Source of the DNA: Nephrocerus scutellatus
Taxonomy: Eukaryota > Arthropoda > Insecta > Diptera > Pipunculidae
Direction of reading: 5' to 3'
Assembly: GCA_947095585.1 (NCBI GenBank)
Contig: OX352765.1
Location: forward strand, 91,596,965-91,660,964
Length of the DNA: 64,000 nucleotides
The number at the start of each line of letters is the position of its first letter. Position 1 is the stretch's first letter. The notes under the pieces were generated by a model. It saw nothing but the letters and a program-made list of their open reading frames with translations. It searched no databases and was not told the DNA's origin. Below, one piece after another: positions 31,656-43,012 of this stretch. Both the position numbers and the translations under genes were made by a program.

Positions 31656-33044
31656 TCTATATAAATAAAAATGGTGTCTGTAATAGCCTTTCTCAGGAAC
31701 CAGACATCGCAGAAAGCGGAAATTTTCACCATAGATTAGGATTTTAGCGGTTTGGGTTTTTGTTTTGGTTTGAACTCGCTAGGTGGCGCTGTTGTCAAAA
31801 TATAACGTTTTTTTTGTTTCTCAGCAACGAAGCATCTTAGAAACTTCAGATTTTAACCATATGTTTGTTTCGTTGCTAATTGGGTTTTTGAGAAATTTGG
31901 ATCTGATAGATGGCACTGTTTCCAAGATATAACGGTGTTTCTGTTTCTTAGTAACGAAGCATCTTACGAACTTAAAATTTAAGCATAGGTTTGTTTCGTT
32001 ACTATTTAGGTTTTTTGGTGAAATTTGGACCCGATAGGTGGCGCTGTTTTCAAGATAGTAGGTGGTAATACCGCTATTTTTGACATTTATTTAGTTGCAT
32101 TACAGCACGCGCAAGAATACATCGTAAGACGCAAAATTAAAAATAAAATTTATAAAGATATAAAGAGTTTATGTTGATTTGTATGTAGGAGGTAATCTTC
32201 GAAACTACTGGATGGATTTCAAAATGCTTTCACCAATATTAGAATGGACTTTAACGGTCGACGAAAAACGGTCGAGATTCACCATAGATTAGGATTTTAG
32301 CGGTTTGGGTTTTTGTTTTGCTTTGAACTCGCTAGGTGGCGCTGTTGTCAAAATATAACGGTTTTTTTTTGTTTCTCAGCAACGAAGCATCTTAGAAACT
32401 TCAGATTTTAACCATATGTTTGTTTCGTTGCTAATTGGGTTTTTGAGAAATTTGGATCTGATAGATGGCACTGTTTCCAAGATATAACGGTGTTTCTGTT
32501 TCTTAGTAACGAAGCATCTTAGGAACTTCAGATTTTAACCATAGGTTTGTTTCGTTACTCTTTAGGTTTTTTGGTGAAATTTGGACCCGATAGGTGGCGC
32601 TGTTTTCAAGATAGTAGGTGGTAATACCGCTATTTTTGACATTTATTTAGTTTCATTACAGCACGCGCAAGAATACATCGTAAGACGCAAAATTAAAAAT
32701 AAAATTTATAAATATATAAAGAGTTTATGTTGATTTGTATGTAGGAGGTAATCTTCGAAACTACTGGACGGATTTTAAAATGCTTTCACCAATATTAGAA
32801 TGGACTTTAACGGTCGACGAAAAAACGGTAGAGAGAATGCGTTGAATGTGTGCTGCACTGTTCGCCGCGCTGTTTTCTGTGCTCGTTTTTTACGTACTGT
32901 GACTGCCCATAGAAAAGTCTAAGACTATGTGCTTTGTGCGTATTACTCTATGGTTATAAGTTATAGTACACCCACAACCACGCCATGGTAAGAGAAAGAC
33001 GTGGGTTCATGTCTGCGGGTACCAAAGCACCGGGGAACATCTAG
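31656..33044 (+). mobile_element. Helitron-like element with internal 552-bp duplication
   Basis: Begins TCTATATAAATAAAAATGG directly after an A and ends GGGGAACATCTAG directly before a T. There are no inverted ends and no target duplication, matching Helitron termini (5'-TC...CTRR-3' between A and T). 31,726 to ~32,277 is repeated in tandem from 32,278, a period of 552 bp. Both units carry AGGTGGCGCTGTT motifs and GGAGGTAATCTTCGAAACTA. The 3' part (32,830-33,044) matches the short element at 2,602-3,017. No Rep/helicase frame: non-autonomous. Confidence 0.7.
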
Positions 33045-33120
33045 TATTTTTCACAAAAAATAATAAAAAAAACAATAAAGTTAACTGGATAACAAAAGTA
33101 GTTGTAGTATTTTTACATCA

Positions 33121-33134
33121 TATTATGTACTAAT
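33121..33134 (+). repeat. 14-bp target-site duplication, left
   Basis: TATTATGTACTAAT, exactly repeated at 35,730-35,743. Confidence 0.85.
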
Positions 33135-35729
33135 TGAATTGAATTGAATTTATTTTATTTAGTAAATACCAATATTATATTACATATATTTACAATTGAT
33201 ATGCTTAATAAATTAGAGAGAAAAAAAAATTTAAATAAATAAAGATACGTAATTTATGAATTATTATTACAAATTTTCTTCACAGTATTTCCACAATTTT
33301 TTTTTAAATTTCTCAAAATTATTTTCGGATTTTAGTTCTCTGCTAAGTGAGTTGAAAAGTTGTAACCCTTTATACATTAACATATTTTTTGTTTTCTCAT
33401 TTGTAAAAAAGTTTAATCTAAAATCATTAACATTTCTTAAATTGTAATTATGAATTTGATTTACATAGGTAAGTTTTTCTGTTAAATACTCGGGATAAAT
33501 ATTATTTTTAATTTTAAATATAATAAGTAACACATTCATTTTTATTCTTTGTTCAACATTTAACCACTTCAATGTCTTCAACATACTATCCTTTGAGGTA
33601 TATCTATCTTTTTTAAGAATAATTCTCATAGCTTTGTTTTGCAATTTTTGTAATCTATCCATCATTTCGTTGTTATTCATAAATAGAATTGAAGAACAAT
33701 ATTCGAAATGAGGCTTTATTATTGTATTGTATATATGTATTGTAGTTTTTTCAGATATATTTTTTCTAATCGTTCGTAACAAATAAATTTTTTTCCCGAT
33801 TTTTTTGCAAACAAAATCCAAATTATTTTTAAAATTTAATTGATTATCGATAATTACCCCTAGATATTTTATTTCACTGACCATTTCAATATTCACCCCA
33901 TTAATAAGTAAGTTAATGTTATTTCTACTTCCATTTATGCACATTGCCTTAGTCTTATCAACATTTAATTTCATTCTATTCATTTTGAACCACTCATCAA
34001 TATTTTTTAAATCAATGTTCAATTTTGTCACACCTTCTTCCACTGTGTCTTCAATTGCATATAATAGTCCATCATCAGCAAACAATAAGATTATCGACTG
34101 CATCACTATTTTCTGGATATCATTGATATATATTAAAAAAAGAAGCACACCCAACACTGTTCCTTGAGGTACACCAAATATGACATCTATTGATTCAGAT
34201 ACTGAGTCATTCACTTTGGTTCTTTGTCTCCTTTGACTCAAGTATGAGCTAAACCAATCAATTTCTTTATCCTGGATACCATATTTTTGTAGTTTTTGAA
34301 GGAGGATGTCTCTGTCTATAGTTTCGAATGCTCTCCTTAGATCCAGAAAGACTGCTACAATAACCTTCTTTTCATGGACCGCCATTTTCCAATTATTAAC
34401 AGTTAGGTTTATCAAGGACTCACAGCTATGATTTTGTCTGAATCCAGATTGATAATTGAAAATAAAATTGTTTTCTTCAAAGTATTGCTGTAACTGCTCA
34501 TTAACAACCTTTTCCAGTATCTTAGATTCCATCCAAATCATATTTACTGGACGAAATTCATTATTATTTTTTGAATTTTTAATTTTTTCAACAGGCACTA
34601 CCATTGTTTCTTTCCAAATTGATGGAAATATTCCTGACTCCATCGATTTATTAATTATTGACAGCAGATTCTCACCAATCAAATCGAAATTATCTAATAT
34701 TAAATTTTTGTTAACAAAATTAACATCATTTTTAGAATTCATATTTTTTATAATTTTTAATAGATCGTTTATATTTATCTGTTTAAATTTAAAACTACGA
34801 TTAGTGGGTTCAATGTAGTTTATGTATTGACAAAAAGGTATACTATCATTTATACACTTAATACTTTCTACAAAATATTTATTAAACTTATTTGCAATAA
34901 TTTGACTATCACTTATTTTTTCATTATCAAAAACAATGTCTACAATGTCATTTTTAGATTTTTTTAACACAAAAGTTTTAATGTTTTTCCACATTGATTT
35001 TTGATCATTTGATTCATTAATTTTGTTTTGTATAAATTCACTTTTTGTAACATTTAATTTATTTTTATAATAGTTTCTGATATTTTTGTAATTATTCCAC
35101 TCAAGTTCTGTATTTGACAAATATGCAATTCGATACTGATTTATTTTTAAATTTCTTAAGTTTTTTAAATCACTGGTGAACCATGAGTTGGTATTATTGC
35201 TTATAGATTTTTCGGTAATAAACATATTGACTATGTTATGTAAACTATTACTGAACCTTTCTGCTTTATAATTACAATCATAATAATAAACCGTCATTAT
35301 ATCATTTCTACATATTTGCGACCTAAATTGTATTTTATTATATTTAAACACTTTAATTAATTTATTTGGCTGTCTATTAGGAACTGATCTTTTTATAGTT
35401 ATTTTAATTGTTTCATGATCACTTATTTTAAAATCTTTTATCACTTTTGAGCTTATATTGTAAGAGTCATTTATTAACACATAATCAATTATTGTTCTTG
35501 AAGATTTTGTAATTCTTGTGTACTCCTCTATACTTTGTTTAAAACCAAAGTCATTACAAATTTCTTTAATCTTCTGTTTTTCCGTGCTAATTTCTTCCCA
35601 ATTAATATTCATATCACCACAAATGAAAGTTTTTCCATTAAAATTACCAATTTCACTTAAACAATTTCTAAAATTATCATAAAATGTTGAATCAGAGTTT
35701 AGATAGATAGAAAATGTGAATATTTCACT
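33135..35729 (-). mobile_element. 5'-truncated non-LTR retrotransposon, recent insertion
   Basis: A 2,595-bp element between perfect 14-bp target-site duplications. Its 3' end (left on the plus strand) is a short TTCAA-type tandem tail (33,135-33,150). The 5' end is truncated inside the endonuclease: frame is open to the junction, and ICGDMNI, the G-D-x-N motif, lies upstream of the listed methionine. The long uninterrupted frame and exact duplications indicate a young copy. The clade is uncertain (CR1/jockey-like by RT order). A short repeated 3' tail rather than poly(A) is typical of CR1/RTE-like groups. Confidence 0.85.
33267..35728 (-). CDS. LINE ORF2 (endonuclease C-terminus + reverse transcriptase), 5'-truncated
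   Basis: The internal methionine frame at 35,612 gives 781 residues, and the open frame continues back to the insertion junction (~820 residues). Visible parts, numbered from that methionine: endonuclease end with RTIIDYVLIN and SDHETIKI (~38-70). The RT begins with EFRPVNMIWMESKILEKVVN (~350). YQSGFRQNHSCESLI follows (~385), then VFLDLRRAFETIDRDIL with the first catalytic Asp (~415), GVPQGTVLGVLLFLIYINDI (~485), and LLFADDGLLY, the catalytic FADD (~510). NVDKTKAMCING and YLGVIIDNQLNF come next (~565-600), then the thumb and CR1/jockey-type C-terminus. There is no RNase H and no C-terminal zinc knuckle. All RT catalytic aspartates are intact, but without the endonuclease N-terminus the copy should be unable to move itself. 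Codon use is far more AT-rich than in the host genes. Confidence 0.85.
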
Positions 35730-35743
35730 TATTATGTACTAAT
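35730..35743 (+). repeat. 14-bp target-site duplication, right
   Basis: Exact repeat of 33,121-33,134. Confidence 0.85.
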
Positions 35744-38279
35744 AATAAAGAAAATATGAATATTTCACTTTTTATGAGGTAGGACCTATATCAAAACAAT
35801 CCCTCCGATTACTCCAACATGCAAAAAAACACAGCCCTTAACTCTATCCTCCAAATTGAAGGAGACATAAGGCTGCACTAACGAAATGACCAAAAAAGAT
35901 CCATCTCTGACATACACATACACATGTGTTTGCATTTTTTTAACACAACTGTTTGTGTGTTTCAGATTGATCTTTTTGAGCAAAGAATTGCCAGAAAAAG
36001 CCAATCCATTTCCGAACAAATGAAATCCTGATCTTCAAATGACAGGCGATTGTTACAAATTCGTAAGCACTCACATGCCGTCATAATCCCTAGCAAATAT
36101 TATTTACATACATTTTCCTTATATCATAATATATTTTGCTATTTGTTATTTACCTTTTTCATTTGCATAGACATTTAATTGTTCATCATCTCGTGAGACT
36201 TGTGTAATTATTGATGTTGCATCCATTTAAGCATTGACTGTTGTAAGTGCGAATTTCTGCGCACTCAACACTTGGTGTAAGTAAATAACAAAAAAATGCG
36301 TTTGTTTGTTGTCTATAATATGACGTAGTTTGACAATTTCTTCACGTGCAGGAAATTAAAAAAGAAAAACAAAAAGAACCAAGGAACAAAATGAAAATTA
36401 CAAAGAAAATAAAGAATGAAAAATTGAATAAGTAAATAAAAACGGAAAGTGCAATATGCCTTTGAAACTTTTTAACTTTATATTTTTACTTTTTTTATAA
36501 CTACACTTGTAACATATCCATTTACAGAATATTATTATTATTTTTAATTGCTTTTTAGCTTTTCTTTTGTAAACATACAGAACTTCCACTTCGCGTTGTC
36601 GTCGTCTGCTCCGCCGTACAGCAGACAGATGATTTTTTGAAAAGTGCACCACAAACGGCAGAGGCAGAGCGGCGGCAAAGACTGTCTGCTCGTTTTGACA
36701 CGGGTGCTCCTTTTTCAGCCGCGGACACTACGTTATCTACTCTTCACTCTTTTGGAATTTTCAAGACTTCAAGATGATGCCTATGTTGTGCTCAATTCCT
36801 GATTATATTTTTCTCAGGCAGATTTTTTTCTGCAAAATTAACACACGTCATCAAACGATATATATATTTATTTTATTTTTAACCGGATGTTGAGTTTTAA
36901 GATTTCTTTTTGTTAATAATTCCTTTAGGTAATTTTACTTCGAATTAGCTTCAAGTAAAAATTTTTGCGTTGGTAGAAGATATGCATTCGATCGGTAGAC
37001 GGTGTAGGTAGGCAAGTCAAGTCGTCAGTATTTTTACAACTCGTTTTGATAGAGTATTAAATTTCACTTGATTACGATTACGAGTTTGCACTTGCACACA
37101 CCACCATTTTAACAAGAACCTAGATAAATATAGCAGCTCTTAACTCTGCGCGATATAAAAACACATAATTCTTATTGGACTCAGAAAACTCTTCACAAAA
37201 CACAAACTATCGAAAATATGCACAATATCTGGTCAGTTCAGTAAAGCCATTTGCGTTCAGGGCAAGCCTTCATTAAGTTGTGTGAGTGTGTGCAACAGTT
37301 CGGAATGCTACATATATCTTCGATGCTACGTTTTTAGATTCTTTCTTGGTCGGTCAGATTTTCTATTGATCCCGATGACAACTAGAGTGCAGTGCCTTCT
37401 CACTCACACATAGTTTTATACAAAAACAAAATTAAAATGGAAATATAACATTAAAGCGTCAAATTACACTTCGCGGCAGACCGACACGTACACCTTTCAG
37501 AGAAGACAACTGGAAACTGAAACGATAAATATAAAATGGCCGGAGTTTCTATCCAATTGAAGGTTTTTTGATCTAATTGTGCGTTGTGCATTGTGCTGTG
37601 CTTTTCTACACTATGTTGCGTTTCTTTGCATTACATTCCTTTCCTTTTTCCAATACACCAAGTTTGCTGTCAAAATTCTGCGCTTTTATATAGTTTGTGT
37701 TCTCTGTGTCTGTGTTTTTATATAGTGATACTCTTCCTTTTAGTGCAAATGTGTGTCAAAATGTACTGTCAACTATATGTTGCACTCTTTTTATATGGGA
37801 TGGTTTTCTTTATATTTATCTTGAAAGAATGCTAAGAAATATTAAAGAATGAATGAATTGGGAAAGAAAAGTGTGAAATAACTACATTTTAAGTCACATG
37901 AATAGGAATAGGCTTCAGCCTATAATTTGAAAAGATTTGTTTATTTCTGTATTACTTTTTCCCACGACATATTGCCATTATTATTACATAAGATGTAAAA
38001 AATACTATACCTACTTTTGTTATCCAGTTAACTATATTGTTTTTCTATTTTTTGTGAATAAAATAACCTTTATATTTCCTATTTTGCAAAGGAAGTCTAC
38101 TTTAGTGCGGCCATTTCACTTTTGTTGTGCAAGATTTTAAAAGGAAAATTTATATTCAGAAAAAAACTTCATAAATGGATAATAAATAAATAGTAATAAT
38201 AACAATACTTTTATTTTTACATTTTTTTTTGGTTAAATCGTAAAATTATGTTTTTGAGGTAGGGTCTATACCACAGTTT
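35744..38279. other. Long intergenic stretch, no gene recognised
   Basis: Unusually for this window, 36,580-37,560 is less repeat-like and locally GC-richer (for example CGTTGTCGTCGTCTGCTCCG). It could hold a 5' untranslated exon or promoter of a gene outside the window, but I see no coding exon. The small frames are not protein-like. Confidence 0.35.
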
Positions 38280-38645
38280 AACCGAACTAAATTCGCACAA
38301 TTTCCCCAAAATAAATTAAAACATTTTTTTTAATTTTTTGTTTAAACTTCTTTTGCACTTAATTGTTTTCTCCTAAGTTCTATAATTTTTGAGTTATTTG
38401 CAAATCGAAAAACTGTCCAAGTAAATTGTCACTTTCGGTTGTCAGATTTCCGTCAAAATCAACTGGTCCCTTACAATTTATGTAGAAAGCTTAAATATGA
38501 ATTTTCATCTCCATAAGTGTGGACACAGACAGACAGACAGAGATTTTTTTCGATTTTTCTGACTCAGGAGATACGGTAATGGTTAAATCTGCAAAAATCC
38601 CTAATTAAAAAATGTTCATTTTACTATGTAAAAGAAAGTAATAAT
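38280..38645 (-). repeat. Dispersed TACTTTCTTTTAC repeat, copy 2
   Basis: Minus-strand copy of the 24,195-24,450 family, with CAGATTTCCGTCAAAATCA, AATTTATGTAGAAAGCTTAA, GACTCAGGAGATACGGTAAT and TTTACTATGTAAAAGAAAGT in order. Its distal part (38,280-38,430) extends the family beyond what is visible in copy 1. Confidence 0.6.
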
Positions 38646-39120
38646 TAAAATTCCCACGAAGTTGAAAAAAAATTAATGACTTGAACGCCGAACAGGCAAA
38701 GTGACTATTAAAATCAACTCCAGTGGTGAGGTTTCTAACTAAAAGCAGAATCATTTCTACAAAAAAACCGAAATCAAATTATTCCGAGTGCATGGCATTG
38801 TTGCTGTAAAATGCTTATTCCTATTTCGGTACTAATAAAATGCTTCTAATAGTTCGTATATTTGTTTAATACCAGCTTTGTTTTGTTTGACGAAGTCGCT
38901 GCAAAAGCGCAAAACATATGTTCGCGTTTCTTTTTATGGCCGATTACTCCGAAATAAAAAAAATCACAAGTGTTAAGACTTACAAAATTGTATGGATTTT
39001 GGTTTTGGCAAAAAAAAAAAAATAAAGACTTTAAAGTGATTACTTAAAAATAAGAATGTACTGCAACAAAGTAGGCCGAAAATCGCACGCAACGCGTTCC
39101 ACACTCGACAAGCCGAAACT
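38646..39120. other. No gene recognised
   Basis: AT-rich spacer. Confidence 0.4.
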
Positions 39121-39123
39121 AAT

Positions 39124-39372
39124 GGAGAATTTAGACTATAGCCGTGCGAGAAAAAATGAGCGGGCCGACTATAGTTAAATTGAAGTTGTAATTAGCCAGA
39201 AGAGGTTAACACTACGCGAATGTTATTGTCATTTTATAGTAACATGGGAAATGTTATCTATAGCATTATGGTAACATTGGAAAATATACTACTTATCTCG
39301 CCTGACTTACAACAATTTCAATTTAACAGCCGTTCTGCTCATTTTTTCTCGCACGCCACAAATGTAAATCAT
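39124..39372. mobile_element. MITE with GTGCGAGAAAAAATGAGC-type inverted ends, copy 2
   Basis: Inverted copy of 9,222-9,446. The ends are GCCGTGCGAGAAAAAATGAG (39,141) and CTCATTTTTTCTCGCACGCC (to 39,357), with matching flanks outside (GAATTTAGACTATA and CACAAATGTAAATCATG) that show the element is slightly longer than its best-conserved inverted repeats. It lies 380 bp upstream of Alg10. Confidence 0.7.
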
Positions 39373-39530
39373 GCTTATTTGACAATACTTCACAATTTTG
39401 TGAAAACGAAATATCAAGCAACAAAATAGAAACGCTTGTACGCATCAAAGTTTTATAATTGTAGAACATAAAAATTCTTGTCAAGAGTTATTCTATTGTG
39501 AGAGCGCCTTTAAAATGTTACTTCTGGAGG

Positions 39531-39613
39531 TTGAATTCGAATTGACCATAAAGATCAATCTGTGACAGACAGAATAAGTCACAGATTAATCATTTTGGTC
39601 AATTTGAATTGAA
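39531..39613. repeat. Large hairpin upstream of Alg10
   Basis: Two 36-bp arms (39,531-39,566 and 39,578-39,613) are inverted copies matching at about 31 of 36 positions, with an 11-bp loop. The stem is closed by CTGTGAC/GTCACAG. It lies ~130 bp before the Alg10 start codon. It may be a decayed palindromic MITE or a structural element of the promoter/5' leader. Confidence 0.65.
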
Positions 39614-39740
39614 CACAATTTTGCCGGTATGACGTATGCGCAGAGGCAAAAAAATTGGGTAATTGCAATTGTAAACAAATAGTAATCGTGGCCTGAAGTG
39701 AACCCCAACTTAAAATATACGTGCATAATAAGAAGGGAAT

Positions 39741-41326
39741 ATGAAAAAGTATATTTTTCAGATATCGCTTCCTATATTATTTGCTAGTTTTTCGTTTCCT
39801 TTATTTTGTAAGATTAATGAAACTTCCAAATCCATTATCGATGAAGAGTTCCACTTGCGACAGGGACTACATTTTTGCAATAAACGATTTGATGTGGTAA
39901 GTGTCTCATCTATCACTTATATTCTTTTCTCAAAACTACATTCTAATTGCAGTGGGATTCCAAGATAACAACATTCCCGGGGCTTTATATCGCCTCGTGT
40001 ATTTTGATTCCTTTTGACCTTTGCTCTGTATTCGGTCTTCGGTTAATTTCATTTTTAGCATCGGTCGCGAATATAAGTATTATTTACCAAATACGTAAGC
40101 AATCGCTTAGTGGAAGCACGATAACTATTGCATTGGAAGCGTTAAGTGTGTCGATACTTCCTCCTTTATATTTTTTCATACATTTGTACTACACAGACGT
40201 GATTTCATTAACAGCAGTGTTATTGCTAATTTATTTTCACGAAAAGAAAAAACACCTCGCTGCTTCTGCTTTTGGTATTACAAAGGCCATATTGACACTA
40301 TATGAGATTGTTTAAAATATTATTGTCTTTTAACTTTAAGGAGCTGCTAGTGTCTTAATGAGGCAGACGAATATCGTTTGGGTGTCCATGTATTTTGGTA
40401 TATCTGCACTTGATGAACTGATTAAGAACTTCGCATATTCTAGACACGTAAAACCATCAGATGTTTCTCTGTTAGACATAAAGGTTATTATCAGGTAAAA
40501 TGGAAGGGTTTCAATTTAATGACATCTACCTTTATATTTTCAGATATTACGAGATATTTTGTCTTCATATACTGTTATACGTGAAAGCGTCTGTAATATT
40601 CTTAGCACTAATTATGGATACATTGCAGTGATATTTATGTTTTTAGGATATATTACATTCAATGGGTCTATTGTTGTCGGAGATAAGAAAGCCCATCAAG
40701 CCACCTTACACATCACCCAGGTTATTTTCATTAATTTTTCAGGTCTTTTATGTCAAGTAAATATTGAATTTTTACAGATCCTGTATTTTAGTTTATTTAG
40801 CGTTGCATTCGGAGTTTCAACATTGCTGAACAAATCAATTACAACCATTAAGAAGTTAAAAAAGAAATGGATCGTATTTGTTATGCTATTGGTAACTTGT
40901 GTTGTAATAGTAAAATACAATACATTAGTTCATCCATATCTTTTATCGGATAACCGACATTACATATTTTATGTTTGGAATAGGCTTTATGGAAAATATT
41001 CATGGTTCAAATATGTTATAACTCCAGTTTATGTCTTTGCGTTAGCATTTATACAAACCGCAATAGGCCACAAATCAACTGGGTTTAAACTTATGTACTG
41101 GATATCTGTTTTTCTAGTACTTTGTTTTCAGAAATTGCTTGAAATGCGATATTTTCTAGTTCCTTTTGTAATATTTCGACTTAATACTAGACTTCCTAAA
41201 TCCATAACACCACTCTTAATAGAAATATTTTATTATCTTGTTGTTAATGTTATAACATTTTATATATTTTTCCACAAGGAGATAAAATGGCAAGATTTTG
41301 CTGATGTTCAAAGAATTATATGGTAA
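39741..41326 (+). CDS. Alg10: Alpha-1,2-glucosyltransferase ALG10
   Basis: ER-membrane enzyme that adds the third, terminal glucose from dolichyl-phosphate-glucose to the lipid-linked oligosaccharide, completing the N-glycan donor. Five exons: 39,741-39,896, 39,953-40,274, 40,341-40,483, 40,544-40,720, 40,778-41,326, giving 448 residues, normal for the family. Diagnostic stretches are DEEFHLRQGLHFCNKRFDV joined to WDSKITTFPGLYI across intron 1, LMRQTNIVWVSMYFG, FNGSIVVGDKKAHQATLH, LVHPYLLSDNRHYIFYVW, and the terminal DVQRIIW. It is strongly hydrophobic throughout, with many predicted membrane spans and an N-terminal signal-anchor. All introns are 56-66 nt. Introns 3 and 4 use GTTATT donors, so exon 3's end is the least sure. 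Intron 4 (57 nt) has no in-frame stop, so retention would insert 19 residues. AATAAA at 41,354 fits a poly(A) signal. Confidence 0.93.
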
Positions 41327-41814
41327 AGAGAAAATTTTTATAAGGATTAACTTAATAAATTATGAATAATAATAATAACCGCCATATAGGGGTCGTGATA
41401 AATACATTCTGCAAGACGTTAACTGTAAAAACACGCATTCGCTGCGATATCTACTCATAGTAAACAGTCCTTTAATTTCTCTTTGGTATAAAAATATCAT
41501 AACTATTGAGAAAAAGTGGGTGCGTGGACGTGTGTACGCTCGTTATAAGTTTAATTCTTTGGCGTGATTGAAAGGTTAAAGGTTAATATGCTAATATCCA
41601 TGTTAAAAATCCTTACGAGTAGAATAATGAAAGGAGTGAAGGGAGATAGTAAATACGATCGATGAAATTTTATCGCACGACACGATATATAACAGCAGAA
41701 TGGTTCAGTTCACTACGTAACAAAATGTCACAACTGAATGAAGGATAATATAAAAATAGAAATATGTGTTAGATTATTGAATTGACTTATTAATAAAATA
41801 TCATTTAAATCATT
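41327..41814. other. Intergenic, no gene
   Basis: 3' flank of Alg10. Nothing else recognised. Confidence 0.45.
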
Positions 41815-41915
41815 TAAAATACCCCAGAAGACTCCCAAAACACTTCAAGATACCCCCTTAAAGACTCTCAAAATACTCCCCAAAGACTTGTAGAAGAATC
41901 CTCAAAATACTTCCC
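41815..41915. repeat. Short tract of the CTCAAGACC-type minisatellite
   Basis: Units such as CCAGAAGACTCCCAAAACAC and CTTAAAGACTCTCAAAATAC in the same strand sense as 19,677-20,485. Confidence 0.6.
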
Positions 41916-41979
41916 CGCGCTAAAGCCAAATAATTGTAAGATTTACCTTAATTTAAACCATTTACCTCAACAACAGCAG

Positions 41980-42135
41980 AACACGCTCACGGGGTTTGGA
42001 TCCTTATACAGCGTGGCGTTCGGAAATAAAGGAAAGGAAAAGATCATAAAAAATTCGGAACGAGTCGGACAAATCATTTCGCATAATGCTTTCACAAAAT
42101 TTGTGAATAGACTGGATTGAGATATGCCATCAGAT
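41980..42135 (-). mobile_element. CR1/jockey-type LINE 3' tail, copy 2
   Basis: Shares CACGCTCACGGGGTTTGGAT and GCGTTCGGAAATAAAGGAAA with the tails at 10,577 and 51,835-52,030, in minus orientation. It is interrupted at its inner side by the MITE at 42,136. Confidence 0.6.
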
Positions 42136-42419
42136 CAAAACCTTCTCTATAGAAAGCCCAACTCTACGCATACCAATGCTGTAAACCAAGACCAAACGCA
42201 TGTGTGTTTGTGGGATGTGAATACAGTGTACAAAAAGTAAGCAGTCGCAAAGAGCGAGAAACGTAAGATGTGTTAGTGGGAAACAGAAAAATTTTATATG
42301 GATTTTGTTCTTTAGTTGATTACTAATACAAATACGTTTGGTCTCAATCTAAGCATGTATCTGTGTACGATCGGAATCGGAACAGTTGGGCTTTCTATAG
42401 AGAAGGTTTTGCATCAGAT
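42128..42419. mobile_element. MITE with perfect 28-bp TIRs and 8-bp TSD
   Basis: The element runs 42,136-42,411 (276 bp). The ends are exact 28-bp inverted repeats starting CAAAACCTTCTCTATAGAAA. The 8-bp sequence CATCAGAT flanks it on both sides (42,128-42,135 and 42,412-42,419). An 8-bp duplication with CA...TG ends suggests a hAT- or P-type transposase source. No coding sequence. The perfect ends imply recent movement. Confidence 0.85.
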
Positions 42420-42800
42420 AACCTGTAGAACGTTGCCTTCGAAATTGCTGAACTCCTAAACCTCAGGCGAAGCCGAAGCTGAAGCGTGTTTGTGTTTCAG
42501 GCATTACGATGCAGTCGCTTTGAATATGCTTTGAATGACTTTTCTCTATATTGCATTTCTCAAATGAGAGTTCTGCCAAAGTTCTCTGCCTAGAACTGTC
42601 AGGCAAAGCAAATGTTCAGCACTTTTGAACTAGAGCTTCCGTTTGTAGCTTCGTTACGTAGCATTACCTTTTTCTTTACGATTGCCAAACGAAACGTTGA
42701 AGCAGAAGCGACATTGTGATATGAAGCATTGAAATCGTATTGCTGAACTTGTAAACGTCAGCCGAAGCTGAAGCGCATTTTTATACACCTTAAGCTAAAA
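42420..42800. repeat. Direct repeats of ATTGCTGAAC...GAAGCTGAAGCG
   Basis: ATTGCTGAACTCCTAAACCT followed by CGAAGCCGAAGCTGAAGCG near 42,444-42,487 recurs as ATTGCTGAACTTGTAAACGT with GCCGAAGCTGAAGCGC near 42,740-42,777. This gives two ~43-bp copies ~296 bp apart. Confidence 0.5.
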
Positions 42801-43012
42801 TAAATGTTTTTTTTTACAAAAATAAAAAATTGCATCTGGTAACGTCAAATACCGGCTGAGCTGTATTCTAAGAAATGGCATATGTCAATTCGTACTGAAT
42901 GATATAATTGTCATTCTCATGTGCATTGGTCAGCGAGCACGAAAAACAAAGGGTTCTTCAACTTTTGCAACATTAAATATTAATATTATTTAAGAACAAA
43001 ACCGCATTTAGA

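Noticed and set aside
39947..40315. Alg10 fragments as separate genes or a broken pseudogene
   Set aside because: The frames join cleanly through four short introns into one full-length ALG10 with its conserved C-terminus.
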